Source: Saccharopolyspora hirsuta (GTDB taxonomy: Bacteria > Actinomycetota > Actinomycetes > Mycobacteriales > Pseudonocardiaceae). From it: a DNA stretch of 64,000 nucleotides. The number at the start of each line of letters is the position of its first letter. The first letter of the stretch is position 1. The stretch covers positions 248,001 through 312,000 of the forward strand of contig NZ_VWPH01000007.1 in the NCBI RefSeq assembly GCF_008630535.1, in the 5' to 3' direction. The notes beneath the pieces are model-generated. The model saw only the letters and a program-made list of their open reading frames with translations, ran no database searches and was not told where the DNA came from. Shown one piece after another: positions 34,605 to 43,462 of this stretch. The position numbers and the translations under genes are program-made.

Positions 34605-37154
34605 TCACCCCGCCAGGACGACCTTGCCCAGCTCAGCGGGCCCGGACAGCAGCGGGTGGCGGGGCAGCACGCGGACGGTGTAACCGGCCGGTCCCGCGTG
34701 CGGCAGCGTCACCGTCGCCTCGTAGCGGCCGTCGGCGGTCGGGTGCATGGACTCCGAGACGAAGTCGTGCAGCACGTCGGAGTCGTCGACGCGGCCCACC
34801 ACCACCTCGACGTCCACATCGGACGGATCCAGCCCGGCCAGGTCGACCCGCGCCCGCACCGTCACCTGCCCGCCCAGCAGCGGGGTCCCGTCGTCCACCG
34901 ACATCTCGGTGTCGCTCACCTTGACCCAGGTCCACGCCGCCTGCAGGCGGGCCCGGTAGTCCGCGATCTCGCGCGCACCGCGGAAGTCGTCCGCGGTCAT
35001 CGCCCGCATCGACCGGGCCGCCGGGGCGTAGTGGTTGTCGACGTACTCGCGGATCATCCGGGACGCCTGCACCCGCGGGCCCAGCGTGGCCAGGGTGTGG
35101 CGCACCATCGACATCCACTTGCCCGGCACCCCGTCGGTGTTGCGCTCGTAGAACATCGGCGCCACGTGCTCGGAGATCAGCTCGTACAGCGCCGCGGACT
35201 CCAGGTCGTCGCGCCGGTTGGGGTCGCTGACGCCGTCGGCGTTGGGGATCGCCCAGCCGTTGTGGCCGTCGTACATCTCGTCCCACCAGCCGTCGCGCAC
35301 CGACAGGTTCAGCCCGCCGTTGAGCGCCGCCTTCATCCCCGACGTGCCGCACGCCTCCAGCGGCCGCACCGGGTTGCTCAGCCACACGTCGCAGCCGGAC
35401 ACCAGGTAGCGCGCCAGGGACATGTCGTAGTCCGGCAGGAACACGATGCGGTGGCGCACGTCGGCCTGGTCGGCGAACTTCACGATCCGCTGGATCATCG
35501 CCTTGCCGCCCTCGTCGGCCGGGTGCGACTTGCCCGCCACCACGATCTGCACCGGACGCTCGGGGTTGAGCAGCAGCTCCCGCAGCCGTTCGGTGTCGCG
35601 CAGCATCAGCGTCGCCCGCTTGTAGGTCGGCACCCGGCGGGCGAAGCCGATGGTCAGCACGTCCGGGTCGAAGACCGAGTCGCACCAGCCCAGCTCCAGG
35701 TCCGACGCACCGCGCTGCAACCACGCCGTGCGCAGCCTGCGGCGCACCTCGTCGACCAGCCGCTGGCGCAGCGAGCAGCGCAGCTCCCACAGCAGCGAGT
35801 CGCTGACCGGCTCCATGCCGCGCAGCCCCGCCCCGCTGTCCATCTCGGACTCGCCGAGCAGCTTGCCCAGCTCCCGCGCGGACCAGGTCGGCCCGTGCAC
35901 CCCGTTGGTCACCGAGCTGATCGGGATCTCCTCCAGCCCGAAACCCGGCCACAGGCCGCGGAACATCTTGCGGATGACCTCGCCGTGCAGCTCCGACACC
36001 CCGTTGGCGCGCTGCGCGAGCCGCAACCCCATGTGCGCCATGTTGAACATGCCGGGGTTGTCCTCGGCGCCCATCGCCAGCACGCGGTCGGTCGGCACCC
36101 CGGGCAGCAGGGCCTGCGCGGAGCCGTCGCCGAAGTAGTGCCGCACCAGGTCCACCGGGAACCGGTCGATACCGGCCGGGACCGGGGTGTGCGTGGTGAA
36201 CACCGTCCCGGCGCGCACCGCCGCCACCGCCTGGTCGAACTGCAGCCCCGGGTCCTCCTGCAGCTCCCGGACCCGCTCCAGGCTGAGGAACCCGGCGTGG
36301 CCCTCGTTGGTGTGGAACACCTCGGGCTGCGGGTGCCCGGTCAGCTCGCAGTAGGCGCGGACCGCGCGCATCCCGCCGATACCGGCCAGGATCTCCTGGC
36401 GGATCCGGTGCTCGGCGTCGCCGCCGTAGAGCCGGTCGGTGGTGCTGCGCAGGTCGTCGTCGTTCTCCGGCAGGTCGCTGTCGAGCAGCAGCAGCGGCAC
36501 CCGGCCGACCTGGGCCTTCCAGATCCGCGCGTGCAGGGTGCGCCCGGCGGGCATCGCCACCCGCACCAGCACCGGCCGCCCGGACTCCTCGGTCAGCATC
36601 TCCAGCGGCAGGCCGCGCGGGTCCAGCACCGGGTAGTGCTCCACCTGCCAGCCCTCGGTGGACAGCGCCTGCCGGAAGTACCCGGACCGGTAAAGCAGGC
36701 CGACGCCGATCAGCGGCACGCCCAGGTCGGAGGCGGCCTTCAGGTGGTCCCCGGCGAGCACGCCGAGACCGCCGGAGTAGTTCGGCAGCGCCTCGGTGAG
36801 GCCGAACTCCATGGAGAAGTACGCGATCGAGTCGGGCAGCGCGGCGCCCTCGTCCTGCCGCTGCTGGTACCAGCGCGGCACGGTCCGGTACCGGCGCAGG
36901 TCGTCGGCGACGGCGCGGGTGCGGGCCAGGAAGTCCTCGTCACCGGCCAGCTGCCGCAGCCGGTCGGCGGGCACCTCGGCGAGCAGCCGCAGCGGGTCTC
37001 CGCCGACCGCCGACCACACCTGCGGGTCGACCGCCGCGAACAGGTCCTGCGTCGGCGGGTGCCAGGCCCAGCGGAGGTTGGTCGCCAACGTGCCGAGAGC
37101 GCTCAACGGCTCGGGCAGGTGGGCGCGCACGGTGAAACGGTGGACGGCTCTCAC
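34605..37154 (-). CDS. glgP: Alpha-glucan phosphorylase GlgP
   Basis: The 849-residue product begins VRAVHRFTVRAHLPEPLSAL, as in the mycobacterial GlgP group. It has YFSMEFGLTEALPNYSGGLG, HTNEGHAGFLSLERV, TTHTPVPAGIDRF and the PLP site in NPVRPLEACGTSGMKAALNG. It releases glucose-1-phosphate from glycogen-like glucan. The GTG at 37154 is chosen from the family start; an upstream ATG (37187) adds 11 unlikely residues. It is divergent from the first zinc peptidase gene over 77 bases. Confidence 0.95.
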   Translation of the reverse strand: MRAVHRFTVRAHLPEPLSALGTLATNLRWAWHPPTQDLFAAVDPQVWSAVGGDPLRLLAEVPADRLRQLAGDEDFLARTRAVADDLRRYRTVPRWYQQRQDEGAALPDSIAYFSMEFGLTEALPNYSGGLGVLAGDHLKAASDLGVPLIGVGLLYRSGYFRQALSTEGWQVEHYPVLDPRGLPLEMLTEESGRPVLVRVAMPAGRTLHARIWKAQVGRVPLLLLDSDLPENDDDLRSTTDRLYGGDAEHRIRQEILAGIGGMRAVRAYCELTGHPQPEVFHTNEGHAGFLSLERVRELQEDPGLQFDQAVAAVRAGTVFTTHTPVPAGIDRFPVDLVRHYFGDGSAQALLPGVPTDRVLAMGAEDNPGMFNMAHMGLRLAQRANGVSELHGEVIRKMFRGLWPGFGLEEIPISSVTNGVHGPTWSARELGKLLGESEMDSGAGLRGMEPVSDSLLWELRCSLRQRLVDEVRRRLRTAWLQRGASDLELGWCDSVFDPDVLTIGFARRVPTYKRATLMLRDTERLRELLLNPERPVQIVVAGKSHPADEGGKAMIQRIVKFADQADVRHRIVFLPDYDMSLARYLVSGCDVWLSNPVRPLEACGTSGMKAALNGGLNLSVRDGWWDEMYDGHNGWAIPNADGVSDPNRRDDLESAALYELISEHVAPMFYERNTDGVPGKWMSMVRHTLATLGPRVQASRMIREYVDNHYAPAARSMRAMTADDFRGAREIADYRARLQAAWTWVKVSDTEMSVDDGTPLLGGQVTVRARVDLAGLDPSDVDVEVVVGRVDDSDVLHDFVSESMHPTADGRYEATVTLPHAGPAGYTVRVLPRHPLLSGPAELGKVVLAG

Positions 37155-37231
37155 GGGAGCGGACCATATACCGGACCGGCGCGGCACGTGCGGCCCTACC
37201 AGCCGCCACGACGGGTGGGAAGCTTGACCTC

Positions 37232-38473
37232 GTGCGTGCGTTCGGACCTGTGACGATGATGATCTTGCTGCTCATCAGCTCGTGCGCGGCAGCGCCCCCG
37301 GGACCGCCCCGTGTGGCCGATCACACCGTCGACCCGGCGTTCGTGCACGGCACCGATCACGGCGACGTGGACCGCCTGGCCGCCACGGTCGTCACCGACG
37401 TCCAGGACTACTGGGCGAGGCAGTACCCGGAGGTCTTCGGCACGCCGTGGCGCAACCTCGACGGTGGGTTCTTCTCGGTCGACACCAACGGCGAAGGCAC
37501 CGCGCCGCCCTGCTCGGCTGCGGTGAGCGACCTGGAGGGCAACGCGTACTACTGCGCCACTGTCGACGCCATCGCCTGGGACCGCACAGCACTGCTGCCG
37601 GTGCTCCGAGAGCACTACGGAGATGCCTCGGTCGTCGTGGTGCTCGCGCACGAGCTCGGCCACGCCGTGCAGCAGCGCGCGAGGATCGGCGCCGACGCTG
37701 ATCCGGTGCGCCTCGAAGCGATGGCTGACTGCTTCTCAGGCGCCTACGTCCGCTCCGTCACCGACGGCCGCTCAGAGCGCCTACGCATCAACGCCGAGCA
37801 GCTGGACCGCGCGCTGCGCGCGATCATCCTGTTCCGCGATCCGGTGAGCACCAACAACACTGAGGCGCACGGGAGCGCTTTTGAGCGCGTGACGGCGTTC
37901 CAGGACGGTTACGCCAACGGCCCGCGCCGCTGCACCGACATCACCGAGACACCGCTGGCCGCACTGCCGCCCGACGGCCCCAACCTCCCGCTGAACGACG
38001 CCCTGCGCACCGACAGCATCTCGGCGTACTTCGGCGGCCTGGTCGGCGAACGCTGGGTGCCGCCGGTCATCCGCCCGGAGCAGAGCTGCCCCGAAGCCAT
38101 CGGCGCGGCCGGGTACTGCCCCAGCCCGCCGACCATCGTCCTCAACAGCCGCGCGATCGCCGACGCGCACGCGAAGATCGGCGACCAGGCCGTCACCACC
38201 CTGCTCGCCGCGAAGTTCGCGCTGACCGCCAACGCCGAACTGGGCCGCCCGACCACCGGCCCGGCCGCCAGTCGGCAGATCACCTGCCTCACCGGCGCGT
38301 ACACCGCGGCCCAGCCCGGGCTGGCGCAAGGCGACCTCGACGAGGCGGTGACCGTCCTGCTCGAATCCGACGACATCGCCAGCGACGCGCAGGGCGCGAA
38401 CCCGCTGACCGGGTTCGACCGCATCACCGCCTTCCGCACCGGCGCGCTCGGCGGCGCGGCCGCCTGCGGCTGA
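37232..38473 (+). CDS. Lipoprotein neutral zinc metallopeptidase (YpfJ-like), first of two
   Basis: A 413-residue secreted lipoprotein. The signal peptide has lipobox LISSC (Cys18). The zincin motif is HELGH at 140-144 and the third ligand Glu162 lies in EAMADCFSGAY, as in the YpfJ/KPN_02809 family. The N-terminal domain (DVQDYWARQYPEVFGTPW) precedes it, and a second domain of about 180 residues follows, with conserved cysteines (ETPLAALPPD to the C-terminus). The physiological substrate is unknown. A paralogue lies 188 bases downstream. Confidence 0.9.
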   Translation: MRAFGPVTMMILLLISSCAAAPPGPPRVADHTVDPAFVHGTDHGDVDRLAATVVTDVQDYWARQYPEVFGTPWRNLDGGFFSVDTNGEGTAPPCSAAVSDLEGNAYYCATVDAIAWDRTALLPVLREHYGDASVVVVLAHELGHAVQQRARIGADADPVRLEAMADCFSGAYVRSVTDGRSERLRINAEQLDRALRAIILFRDPVSTNNTEAHGSAFERVTAFQDGYANGPRRCTDITETPLAALPPDGPNLPLNDALRTDSISAYFGGLVGERWVPPVIRPEQSCPEAIGAAGYCPSPPTIVLNSRAIADAHAKIGDQAVTTLLAAKFALTANAELGRPTTGPAASRQITCLTGAYTAAQPGLAQGDLDEAVTVLLESDDIASDAQGANPLTGFDRITAFRTGALGGAAACG

Positions 38474-38481
38474 CCGCCGTC

Positions 38482-38547
38482 GCGAGGATGGGAACCTTCC
38501 TGCCACCCGCCCCGGCAGCACGTGAGGAAGGGAACCTTCCTGCCACC
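38482..38547 (+). repeat. Two GGGAACCTTCCTG repeats between the zinc peptidase genes
   Basis: Copies at 38482-38507 and 38522-38547, both plus strand, lie in the 187-base gap. The first begins 9 bases after the stop of the upstream gene. Confidence 0.9.
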
Positions 38548-38660
38548 GCCCGATCCGGCCAGATCGCGCTGGCGCTGATCGACCACCCGATAGGCTGGCC
38601 CGCGCACCGGGGCGGGGAGCCCGGTGCGCGGAGGAACCTGCAGCAGGATGGGGCGCGCCA

Positions 38661-40133
38661 GTGGCACGGGCATCGACGAGAAACCGACGGCGGAAGCGGA
38701 TCCTCGGCACCGCGCTGTCCGCGTTCACGTGCATCGCGCTCGTCGCGGGCTGCGCGCAGCAGATCAGCGGCACCCCGACCACGATGGGCAGCTACTCCAC
38801 CACCGAGGTCGCCGGGCTGCCGGTCACCAACGGCCCCAGCGGTCCGAAGCCGAACGCCCCGGAGGCGCCGCTGCCCGTCGAGGGCACCGACAACGGGCAG
38901 ATGGACGAGCTGGCCCGCAACGCCGTCGCCGACATCGACGAGTACTGGACCTCGGTCTTCCCGGAGGCCTTCAAGGGCAAGCAGTTCGTGCCGGTCAAGC
39001 GCCTGGTCTCCTACGACGCGGGCGGCCCGGGCGCGCAGGTGTGCGGGCAGAGCACCGCGGGCGTGGTCAACGCCTTCTACTGCCCGCCGGACGACCTCAT
39101 CGCGTGGGACCGCGGCACCCTGCTCCCGGAGCTCAACAACAGCTTCGGGCCGATGGCCGTGGTCGCCGTGCTCGCCCACGAGATGGGGCACGCGGTGCAG
39201 CACCGGGCGCGCACGGCGTCCGGCAACGACCAGGTGATCGTGCTGGAGCAGCAGGCCGACTGCTTCACCGGCGCCTACTTCCGGCACGTCGCCGAGGGTT
39301 CCTCCAAGTACTTCCAGATCTCCACCGGCCAGGGCCTCAACGAGGTCATGGGCGTGCTGAGCTTCATCCGCGACGCGCCGGGCAAGTCCGACTTCCAGGG
39401 CAGCAACGCGCACGGCAGCGCCTTCGACCGGGTCACCGCGTTCCAGTACGGCTTCGACGAGGGCCCGCAGCGCTGCGCCGAGATGGACTTCGAGGACGTC
39501 TCCAAGCGCACCACGCTGTTCGGCTCGTGGAAGGCCGAGCAGGACACCGACCTCCCGGTGGACGACAAGGGGCTGGACGCTGTGGGCAAGAGCCTGCAGG
39601 AGGTCTTCCGCGACACCGGCGCCGAACCGCCGCGCATCATCACCAGCACCGCCCCGTGCAGCGGCCAGCGGCCCACCAGCCCGGCGTCCTACTGCGCCAC
39701 CACCAACACCGTCTCGCTCGACGTCCCGGCGCTGCAGAAGATCGCCCAGCCGCCGAACAAGGACACCGAGTCCGGCTACGGCGACTTCGCCGCCTACGCC
39801 CAGGTGGCGTCGCGGTACGCGCTGTCGGTGCAGAAGGCGGCGGGCCTGCCGCTGGACGACCCGGCCGCGGGCCTGCGCACGGCGTGCATGGTCGGCGCGT
39901 GGAGCGGGCTGCTGGTTGAGGACCCGATCGGCAAGCGCAACCCGGTCGGCAGCCTGCGAGTGGTGCCGGAGGACATCGACGAGGGCGTGGCCGCGCTGCT
40001 CGGCGAGGACAGCCTGATCGCCGCCGACGTCAACGGCAAGCAGGTGCCCGTCGGGTTCGCCCGCGTGGAGGCGTTCCGCATCGGCGTCCAGGAGGGCATG
40101 GCGCCCTGCAGCACCAAGTACAGCGCATCCTGA
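38661..40133 (+). CDS. Lipoprotein neutral zinc metallopeptidase, second paralogue
   Basis: A 490-residue relative of the upstream protein. It has an Arg-rich signal peptide with lipobox LVAGC (Cys31), HEMGH at 173-177 and Glu196 in VLEQQADCFTGAYFRH. The segment DIDEYWTSVFPEAFKG matches the first protein's DVQDYWARQYPEVFG, and SNAHGSAFDRVTAFQYGF matches EAHGSAFERVTAFQDGY. It is longer in its C-terminal half. GTG 38661 has AGGATGGGG upstream. The pair likely arose by duplication, with divergence in the substrate-side domain. Confidence 0.9.
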   Translation: MARASTRNRRRKRILGTALSAFTCIALVAGCAQQISGTPTTMGSYSTTEVAGLPVTNGPSGPKPNAPEAPLPVEGTDNGQMDELARNAVADIDEYWTSVFPEAFKGKQFVPVKRLVSYDAGGPGAQVCGQSTAGVVNAFYCPPDDLIAWDRGTLLPELNNSFGPMAVVAVLAHEMGHAVQHRARTASGNDQVIVLEQQADCFTGAYFRHVAEGSSKYFQISTGQGLNEVMGVLSFIRDAPGKSDFQGSNAHGSAFDRVTAFQYGFDEGPQRCAEMDFEDVSKRTTLFGSWKAEQDTDLPVDDKGLDAVGKSLQEVFRDTGAEPPRIITSTAPCSGQRPTSPASYCATTNTVSLDVPALQKIAQPPNKDTESGYGDFAAYAQVASRYALSVQKAAGLPLDDPAAGLRTACMVGAWSGLLVEDPIGKRNPVGSLRVVPEDIDEGVAALLGEDSLIAADVNGKQVPVGFARVEAFRIGVQEGMAPCSTKYSAS

Positions 40134-40186
40134 TCCGACGCCCGATCAGTTCTCAACCCTGATCACAGCAGCGGCGTCCCACGCTC

Positions 40187-40365
40187 ATGGAACGACAGCT
40201 CTCCTGGGAAGGCTGCTACGACGTCCGCGACCTCGGCGGCACGGCACGTCCGAGCCTGAGGTGATCGCGGACGTCGTCGGCTCCCGGGACATGGCGGCCT
40301 ACCTCCGCTCCGCCGGGGTCGCCTCGGAGCACCTCGCCGCGCTGCGCGACCGAATGCTCACCTGA
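40187..40365 (+). pseudogene. Internally deleted tyrosine/serine phosphatase remnant
   Basis: The 5' part encodes MERQLSWEGCYDVRDLGGTA, the characteristic N-terminus of PF13350-type tyrosine/serine phosphatases. After a frame break it reads ADVVGSRDMAAYLRSAGV-ASEHLAALRDRMLT, the characteristic C-terminus. The whole middle, including the HC-x5-R catalytic loop, is missing in only 179 bases. It is a deletion remnant. A strong hairpin follows. Confidence 0.65.
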
Positions 40366-40378
40366 CCCCGGAAACGCT

Positions 40379-40439
40379 CGCGGCCCGTCACCCGGGAGGC
40401 GCGCGACTTCTCGCGAACCAGCCCGGGTGACGGGCCGCG
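40379..40439. terminator. 18 bp perfect hairpin, bidirectional terminator
   Basis: CGCGGCCCGTCACCCGGG (40379-40396) and its exact complement at 40422-40439 flank a 25-base loop. It ends 10 bases before the stop of the convergent thioredoxin gene and follows the phosphatase remnant. Confidence 0.8.
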
Positions 40440-40448
40440 GGCAGGGGC

Positions 40449-41414
40449 TCAGAACAGGGCGCTGGCCAGAGCTCGGCGGGCGGCGGTGACGCGCTCGTCG
40501 CCCTCCGGGAAGACCTCGAACATCTCGACCAGGTGGCGGCGGACCCGGTCCCGCTCGTCGCCCGAGGTGCGCTTGACCGCGCGGACCAGCCGGTCGAAGC
40601 CCTCCTCGACGCGCCCGATCGCCAGCTCGGCGTCGGCCGCGGCCAGCTGGGCGTCGACGTCCTCGGGGGCGGCGTCGGCGCGCTCGATCGCGGCCGGATC
40701 GGACTGCTCGGCGCGCGCGGTGAACCGGACCTGCGCCAGCGCGGCCTTGGCCTGCTCGTTGTTCGGCTCGCTGTCCAGGATCTTCTGGTAGGCGGCCTCG
40801 GCAGCGGCGTAGTCGCCGCGCTCCAGCGCGTCCTCAGCGGCGGTGAACCGCGGGTCCTCGGGCTCCTCGACCGGCTCGCCCGCACCGCCCTGCTCGGCGG
40901 CCCGGATGCCGGGCAGCTGGTCGCGCAGGGCGTTGAGCAGCTGGTCGATCCACTGCCGGATCTGCGGTTCCGGGAGCGCCCCGGTGAAGGCGTCCACCGG
41001 TTGCCCGCCGGCGATCGCGATGACCATCGGCACCGACTGCACCTGGAACAGCTGCGCGATCCGCGGGTTGGCGTCGACGTCGACCTTGGCCAGCACCCAC
41101 GCGCCACCGCCCTCCTGGGCGAGGCGCTCCAGGACCGGGGAGAGCTGCTTGCACGGCCCGCACCAGGTCGCCCACAGGTCGACGACCACCGGCACCTGCA
41201 GGGACTTCTCGACCACCTCGGCCTGGAAGTTCTCCTCGGTGACGTCGATGACGGACGCGCCCGCCGGTGCGGCTCCGGCACCGCCTTCTGCGGTCGGCTG
41301 CGCTGCTGCGCGGGCATTGGCCTCGGCCCGGCTCTTCAGGGCCGACAGGTCGACTGCGCCCGCCATCGCGGCGGACATTGCGGCTGCGTTCTGGCGTGGA
41401 TCCGGCCTCGTCAC
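40449..41414 (-). CDS. Thioredoxin-domain co-chaperone (YbbN/CnoX-like)
   Basis: The 321-residue protein has a thioredoxin domain with [11 protein letters not shown] (Cys85 and Cys88) and a C-terminal helical TPR-like region ([23 protein letters not shown], then [21 protein letters not shown]). Both redox cysteines are present, unlike E. coli YbbN. A low-complexity Ala-rich N-terminus precedes it. It probably protects or refolds proteins. GTG 41414 follows GGATGGGGGC; a later ATG near codon 13 is an alternative. Confidence 0.9.
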   Translation of the reverse strand: MTRPDPRQNAAAMSAAMAGAVDLSALKSRAEANARAAAQPTAEGGAGAAPAGASVIDVTEENFQAEVVEKSLQVPVVVDLWATWCGPCKQLSPVLERLAQEGGGAWVLAKVDVDANPRIAQLFQVQSVPMVIAIAGGQPVDAFTGALPEPQIRQWIDQLLNALRDQLPGIRAAEQGGAGEPVEEPEDPRFTAAEDALERGDYAAAEAAYQKILDSEPNNEQAKAALAQVRFTARAEQSDPAAIERADAAPEDVDAQLAAADAELAIGRVEEGFDRLVRAVKRTSGDERDRVRRHLVEMFEVFPEGDERVTAARRALASALF

Positions 41415-41703
41415 GCCCCCATCCTGACACGTTCCGCCCGCCGGGCGGTGGCAGGGCGGCGGATGTTTCGCCATCAGCGATAGCGCCACGCCAAGCCCGA
41501 CACGCCGCGCAGCTCACAGATCAACTCGAAGCAGTGAACAACTTCCCTCTAAGGGGTGGAAGCAGCGCCGGATCTCTCAAGCTCGGCGGCCTCCGGGGCC
41601 GAATGTGAGGGCAGAGCCCGCGGGGACTGCTGGTCTTCTGCGGGCCTTCGAGGCCTCCGTTTGGTGGACCTCCTGCAAGTAGTTCAACGAGAGGTACGAA
41701 ACA

Positions 41704-41958
41704 GTGCGTATTGCTACCCGTGTTGCCGGTGTCGCCGGTGCCGCTGCTCTCGGCGTCGTGACCCTGGGCACCGCCGCGTTCGCGGACAGCGCCGACAACA
41801 ACGGCATCAACCTGCTCGACGACAACAACATCAGCGCGGTTCCGGTGCAGGCGTGCGGCAACAACGTCGGCGCCGCCATCGGCGTTGTCGTGCCGGTTCT
41901 GTCGCCGCAGGCGAACAACTGCCTCAACGCGCCGGTGGTCGACCACCCGAAGGGCTGA
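41704..41958 (+). CDS. Chaplin-like small secreted protein
   Basis: An 84-residue exported protein. A Sec signal (RVAGVAGAAALGVVTLGTAA) ends near AFA-DS. The mature part of about 57 residues has VPVQACGNNVGAAIGVV and PQANNCLN, with Cys51 and Cys73, resembling the chaplin pattern VPVN-x-CGN-x-V and N-x-C-x-N. Chaplins coat aerial hyphae and spores. It is shorter than most chaplins and lacks a sorting signal. GTG start with GAGAGG nearby, and a strong hairpin terminator follows. Confidence 0.7.
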   Translation: MRIATRVAGVAGAAALGVVTLGTAAFADSADNNGINLLDDNNISAVPVQACGNNVGAAIGVVVPVLSPQANNCLNAPVVDHPKG

Positions 41959-41979
41959 GGGGCACCACCCGGAGCTGAC

Positions 41980-42015
41980 ACCGGGGGCGGCGTCGACACC
42001 GACGCCGCCCCCGGT
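41980..42015. terminator. 16 bp perfect GC hairpin after the chaplin-like gene
   Basis: ACCGGGGGCGGCGTCG (41980-41995) pairs perfectly with 42000-42015 around ACAC. It lies between the chaplin-like gene and the convergent thiamine-binding protein gene. Confidence 0.8.
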
Positions 42016-42034
42016 TCGCGTTGCGCGGCGGAGC

Positions 42035-42337
42035 TCACTGCTCGCGAAGGTGCTCCTCGACCCGGCGCACCTTCGCCTCCAGCTGACCGGTGTGGCCCGG
42101 CCGGATGTCGGCCTTGAGCACCAGGCTGGTGCGCGGCGCCCCGGCCGAGGCGGCCTCGGTGGCCCGCTTCACCACGTCCATGACCTCGTCCCACTCGCCC
42201 TCGATGGTGGTGAACATCGAGGTCGTCTCGTGCGGCAGCCCGGACTCCCGGACCACCTTCACCGCGGCCGCCACCGCCTCGCTGACGCTGTCGCTGTCGC
42301 CGACCCCGCTCGGGGCCACGCTGAACGCCACCAGCAC
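42035..42337 (-). CDS. MTH1187/YkoF-type thiamine-binding protein
   Basis: This 100-residue protein starts VLVAFSVAPSGVGDSDSVSE and has ESGLPHETTSMFTTIEGEWDEVMDVVKRA with RTSLVLKADIRPG. These match the MTH1187 family, which folds as YkoF-like and binds thiamine or its precursors. The GTG at 42337 has GGGAGGAG 6 bases upstream. It is divergent from the MarR regulator. No thiamine transporter is near. Confidence 0.88.
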   Translation of the reverse strand: MLVAFSVAPSGVGDSDSVSEAVAAAVKVVRESGLPHETTSMFTTIEGEWDEVMDVVKRATEAASAGAPRTSLVLKADIRPGHTGQLEAKVRRVEEHLREQ

Positions 42338-42483
42338 GTCTGCTCCTCCCGTCCGCGTCCGGCGGCCGACGCCGCCGGACCGATGTGATCGTGCGCGATG
42401 AACGCACCCACTGTCGTCGATTTCACCGCCCCCGGCACCACAGCCCACAACCGGGCTGGTCACCGCTGCTAGCGTCGAACACC

Positions 42484-42984
42484 ATGAGCACCCGTAGTCC
42501 GCTGCCCTTCGACCCCATCGCGCGCGCGGCCGAGATCTGGGCCGACCGGGTAGGCCCGTCGACGACGATGGCCGCGGTGACCAGCGTGATGCGGGTGCAG
42601 CAGATCTTGCAGTCCGCGGTCGACAACGCGCTCCGTCCGCACAACCTGACGTTCGCCCGCTACGAGGCGCTGGTGCTGCTGACCTTCTCGCGGCGCGGCA
42701 GCCTGCCGATGCGGGTCATGGGCGACCGGCTGCAGCTGCACCCGACCAGCGTGACCAACATCGTCGACCGGCTCGAGCAGGACGGCCTGGTGCGGCGGGT
42801 GCCGCACCCCACCGACCGGCGCACCACCCTGGTCGAGATCACCGAGGACGGCCGGGACCTGATGAAGAAGGCCACCGAATCGGTCACCGAGATCGACTTC
42901 GGCCTGCGCGGCATCACCGAGCGCCAGACCCAGCAGCTGACCGAGCTCCTCGGCAAGGTCCGCCACGCCGCGGGCGACTTCTGA
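42484..42984 (+). CDS. MarR family regulator
   Basis: The 166-residue protein has a winged helix: LTFARYEALVLLTFSRRGSL, MRVMGDRLQLHPTSVTNIVDRLEQDGLVRRVPHPTDRRTTLVEITEDGR. It probably represses a nearby or distant target in response to a small ligand. ATG 42484 fits the family; an upstream extension is non-coding. It is followed by a hairpin and the convergent DUF3817 gene. Confidence 0.92.
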   Translation: MSTRSPLPFDPIARAAEIWADRVGPSTTMAAVTSVMRVQQILQSAVDNALRPHNLTFARYEALVLLTFSRRGSLPMRVMGDRLQLHPTSVTNIVDRLEQDGLVRRVPHPTDRRTTLVEITEDGRDLMKKATESVTEIDFGLRGITERQTQQLTELLGKVRHAAGDF

Positions 42985-42985
42985 C

Positions 42986-43016
42986 GGCTCGCCTCGCGTT
43001 CTGCCCGAGGCGAGCC
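42986..43016. terminator. Bidirectional hairpin between MarR and DUF3817 genes
   Basis: GGCTCGCCTCG (42986-42996) and CGAGGCGAGCC (43006-43016) form an 11 bp stem with a 9-base loop, in the 42-base convergent gap. Confidence 0.75.
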
Positions 43017-43026
43017 CGGAACACCG

Positions 43027-43386
43027 TCAGTTCAGCTCGCGCAGGGCGTAGCGGACTCGTCCCCAGAACGTCGGCTCGTCCGAGTCGGGTTCGGTCAGCA
43101 GGCCGCGGCGGTTCGCCCAGCGCTCGAACCACACCGACGCCAGCGGCGGGACCGACGAGACCAGCGCGAGCACCAGGACCCGGAACTTCCAGCGCAGCGG
43201 GCTGAACACGATCAAGCAGGTCACCACGTAGGCGGTGAAGATCAGCCCGTGGACCCAGCCCATCACGGTCACCCCGAGCGGCATGCCCAGGCCGTACTTG
43301 AACGCCATCGCCACCAGCAGCCCCACCCACGAGAACGCCTCGGCGATCGCCACCAACCGGAACCACCCGGCATGCGTACGCGGCAC
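43027..43386 (-). CDS. DUF3817 family membrane protein
   Basis: A 119-residue protein with three hydrophobic segments (FRLVAIAEAFSWVGLLVAMA, LGVTVMGWVHGLIFTAYVVT, FRVLVLALVSSVPPLASVWF), matching the DUF3817/YdzA-like family of small integral membrane proteins of unknown function. GTG start at 43386. It is encoded 76 bases upstream of the cutA 3' end on the same strand, in the order cutA then this gene. Confidence 0.88.
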   Translation of the reverse strand: MPRTHAGWFRLVAIAEAFSWVGLLVAMAFKYGLGMPLGVTVMGWVHGLIFTAYVVTCLIVFSPLRWKFRVLVLALVSSVPPLASVWFERWANRRGLLTEPDSDEPTFWGRVRYALRELN

Positions 43387-43462
43387 GTCGACCCCACTTC
43401 CGTCCAGACCGGCACTTCCCCCGAGTGTGCCCGGTGACCAGGATCACCCCGATGGCGGTCCG

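Noticed and set aside
31812-37253. 1813-codon plus-strand frame across TetR, MFS and glgP
   Set aside because: It runs through the exporter in a different frame and antisense to glgP. Composition is that of a GC shadow.
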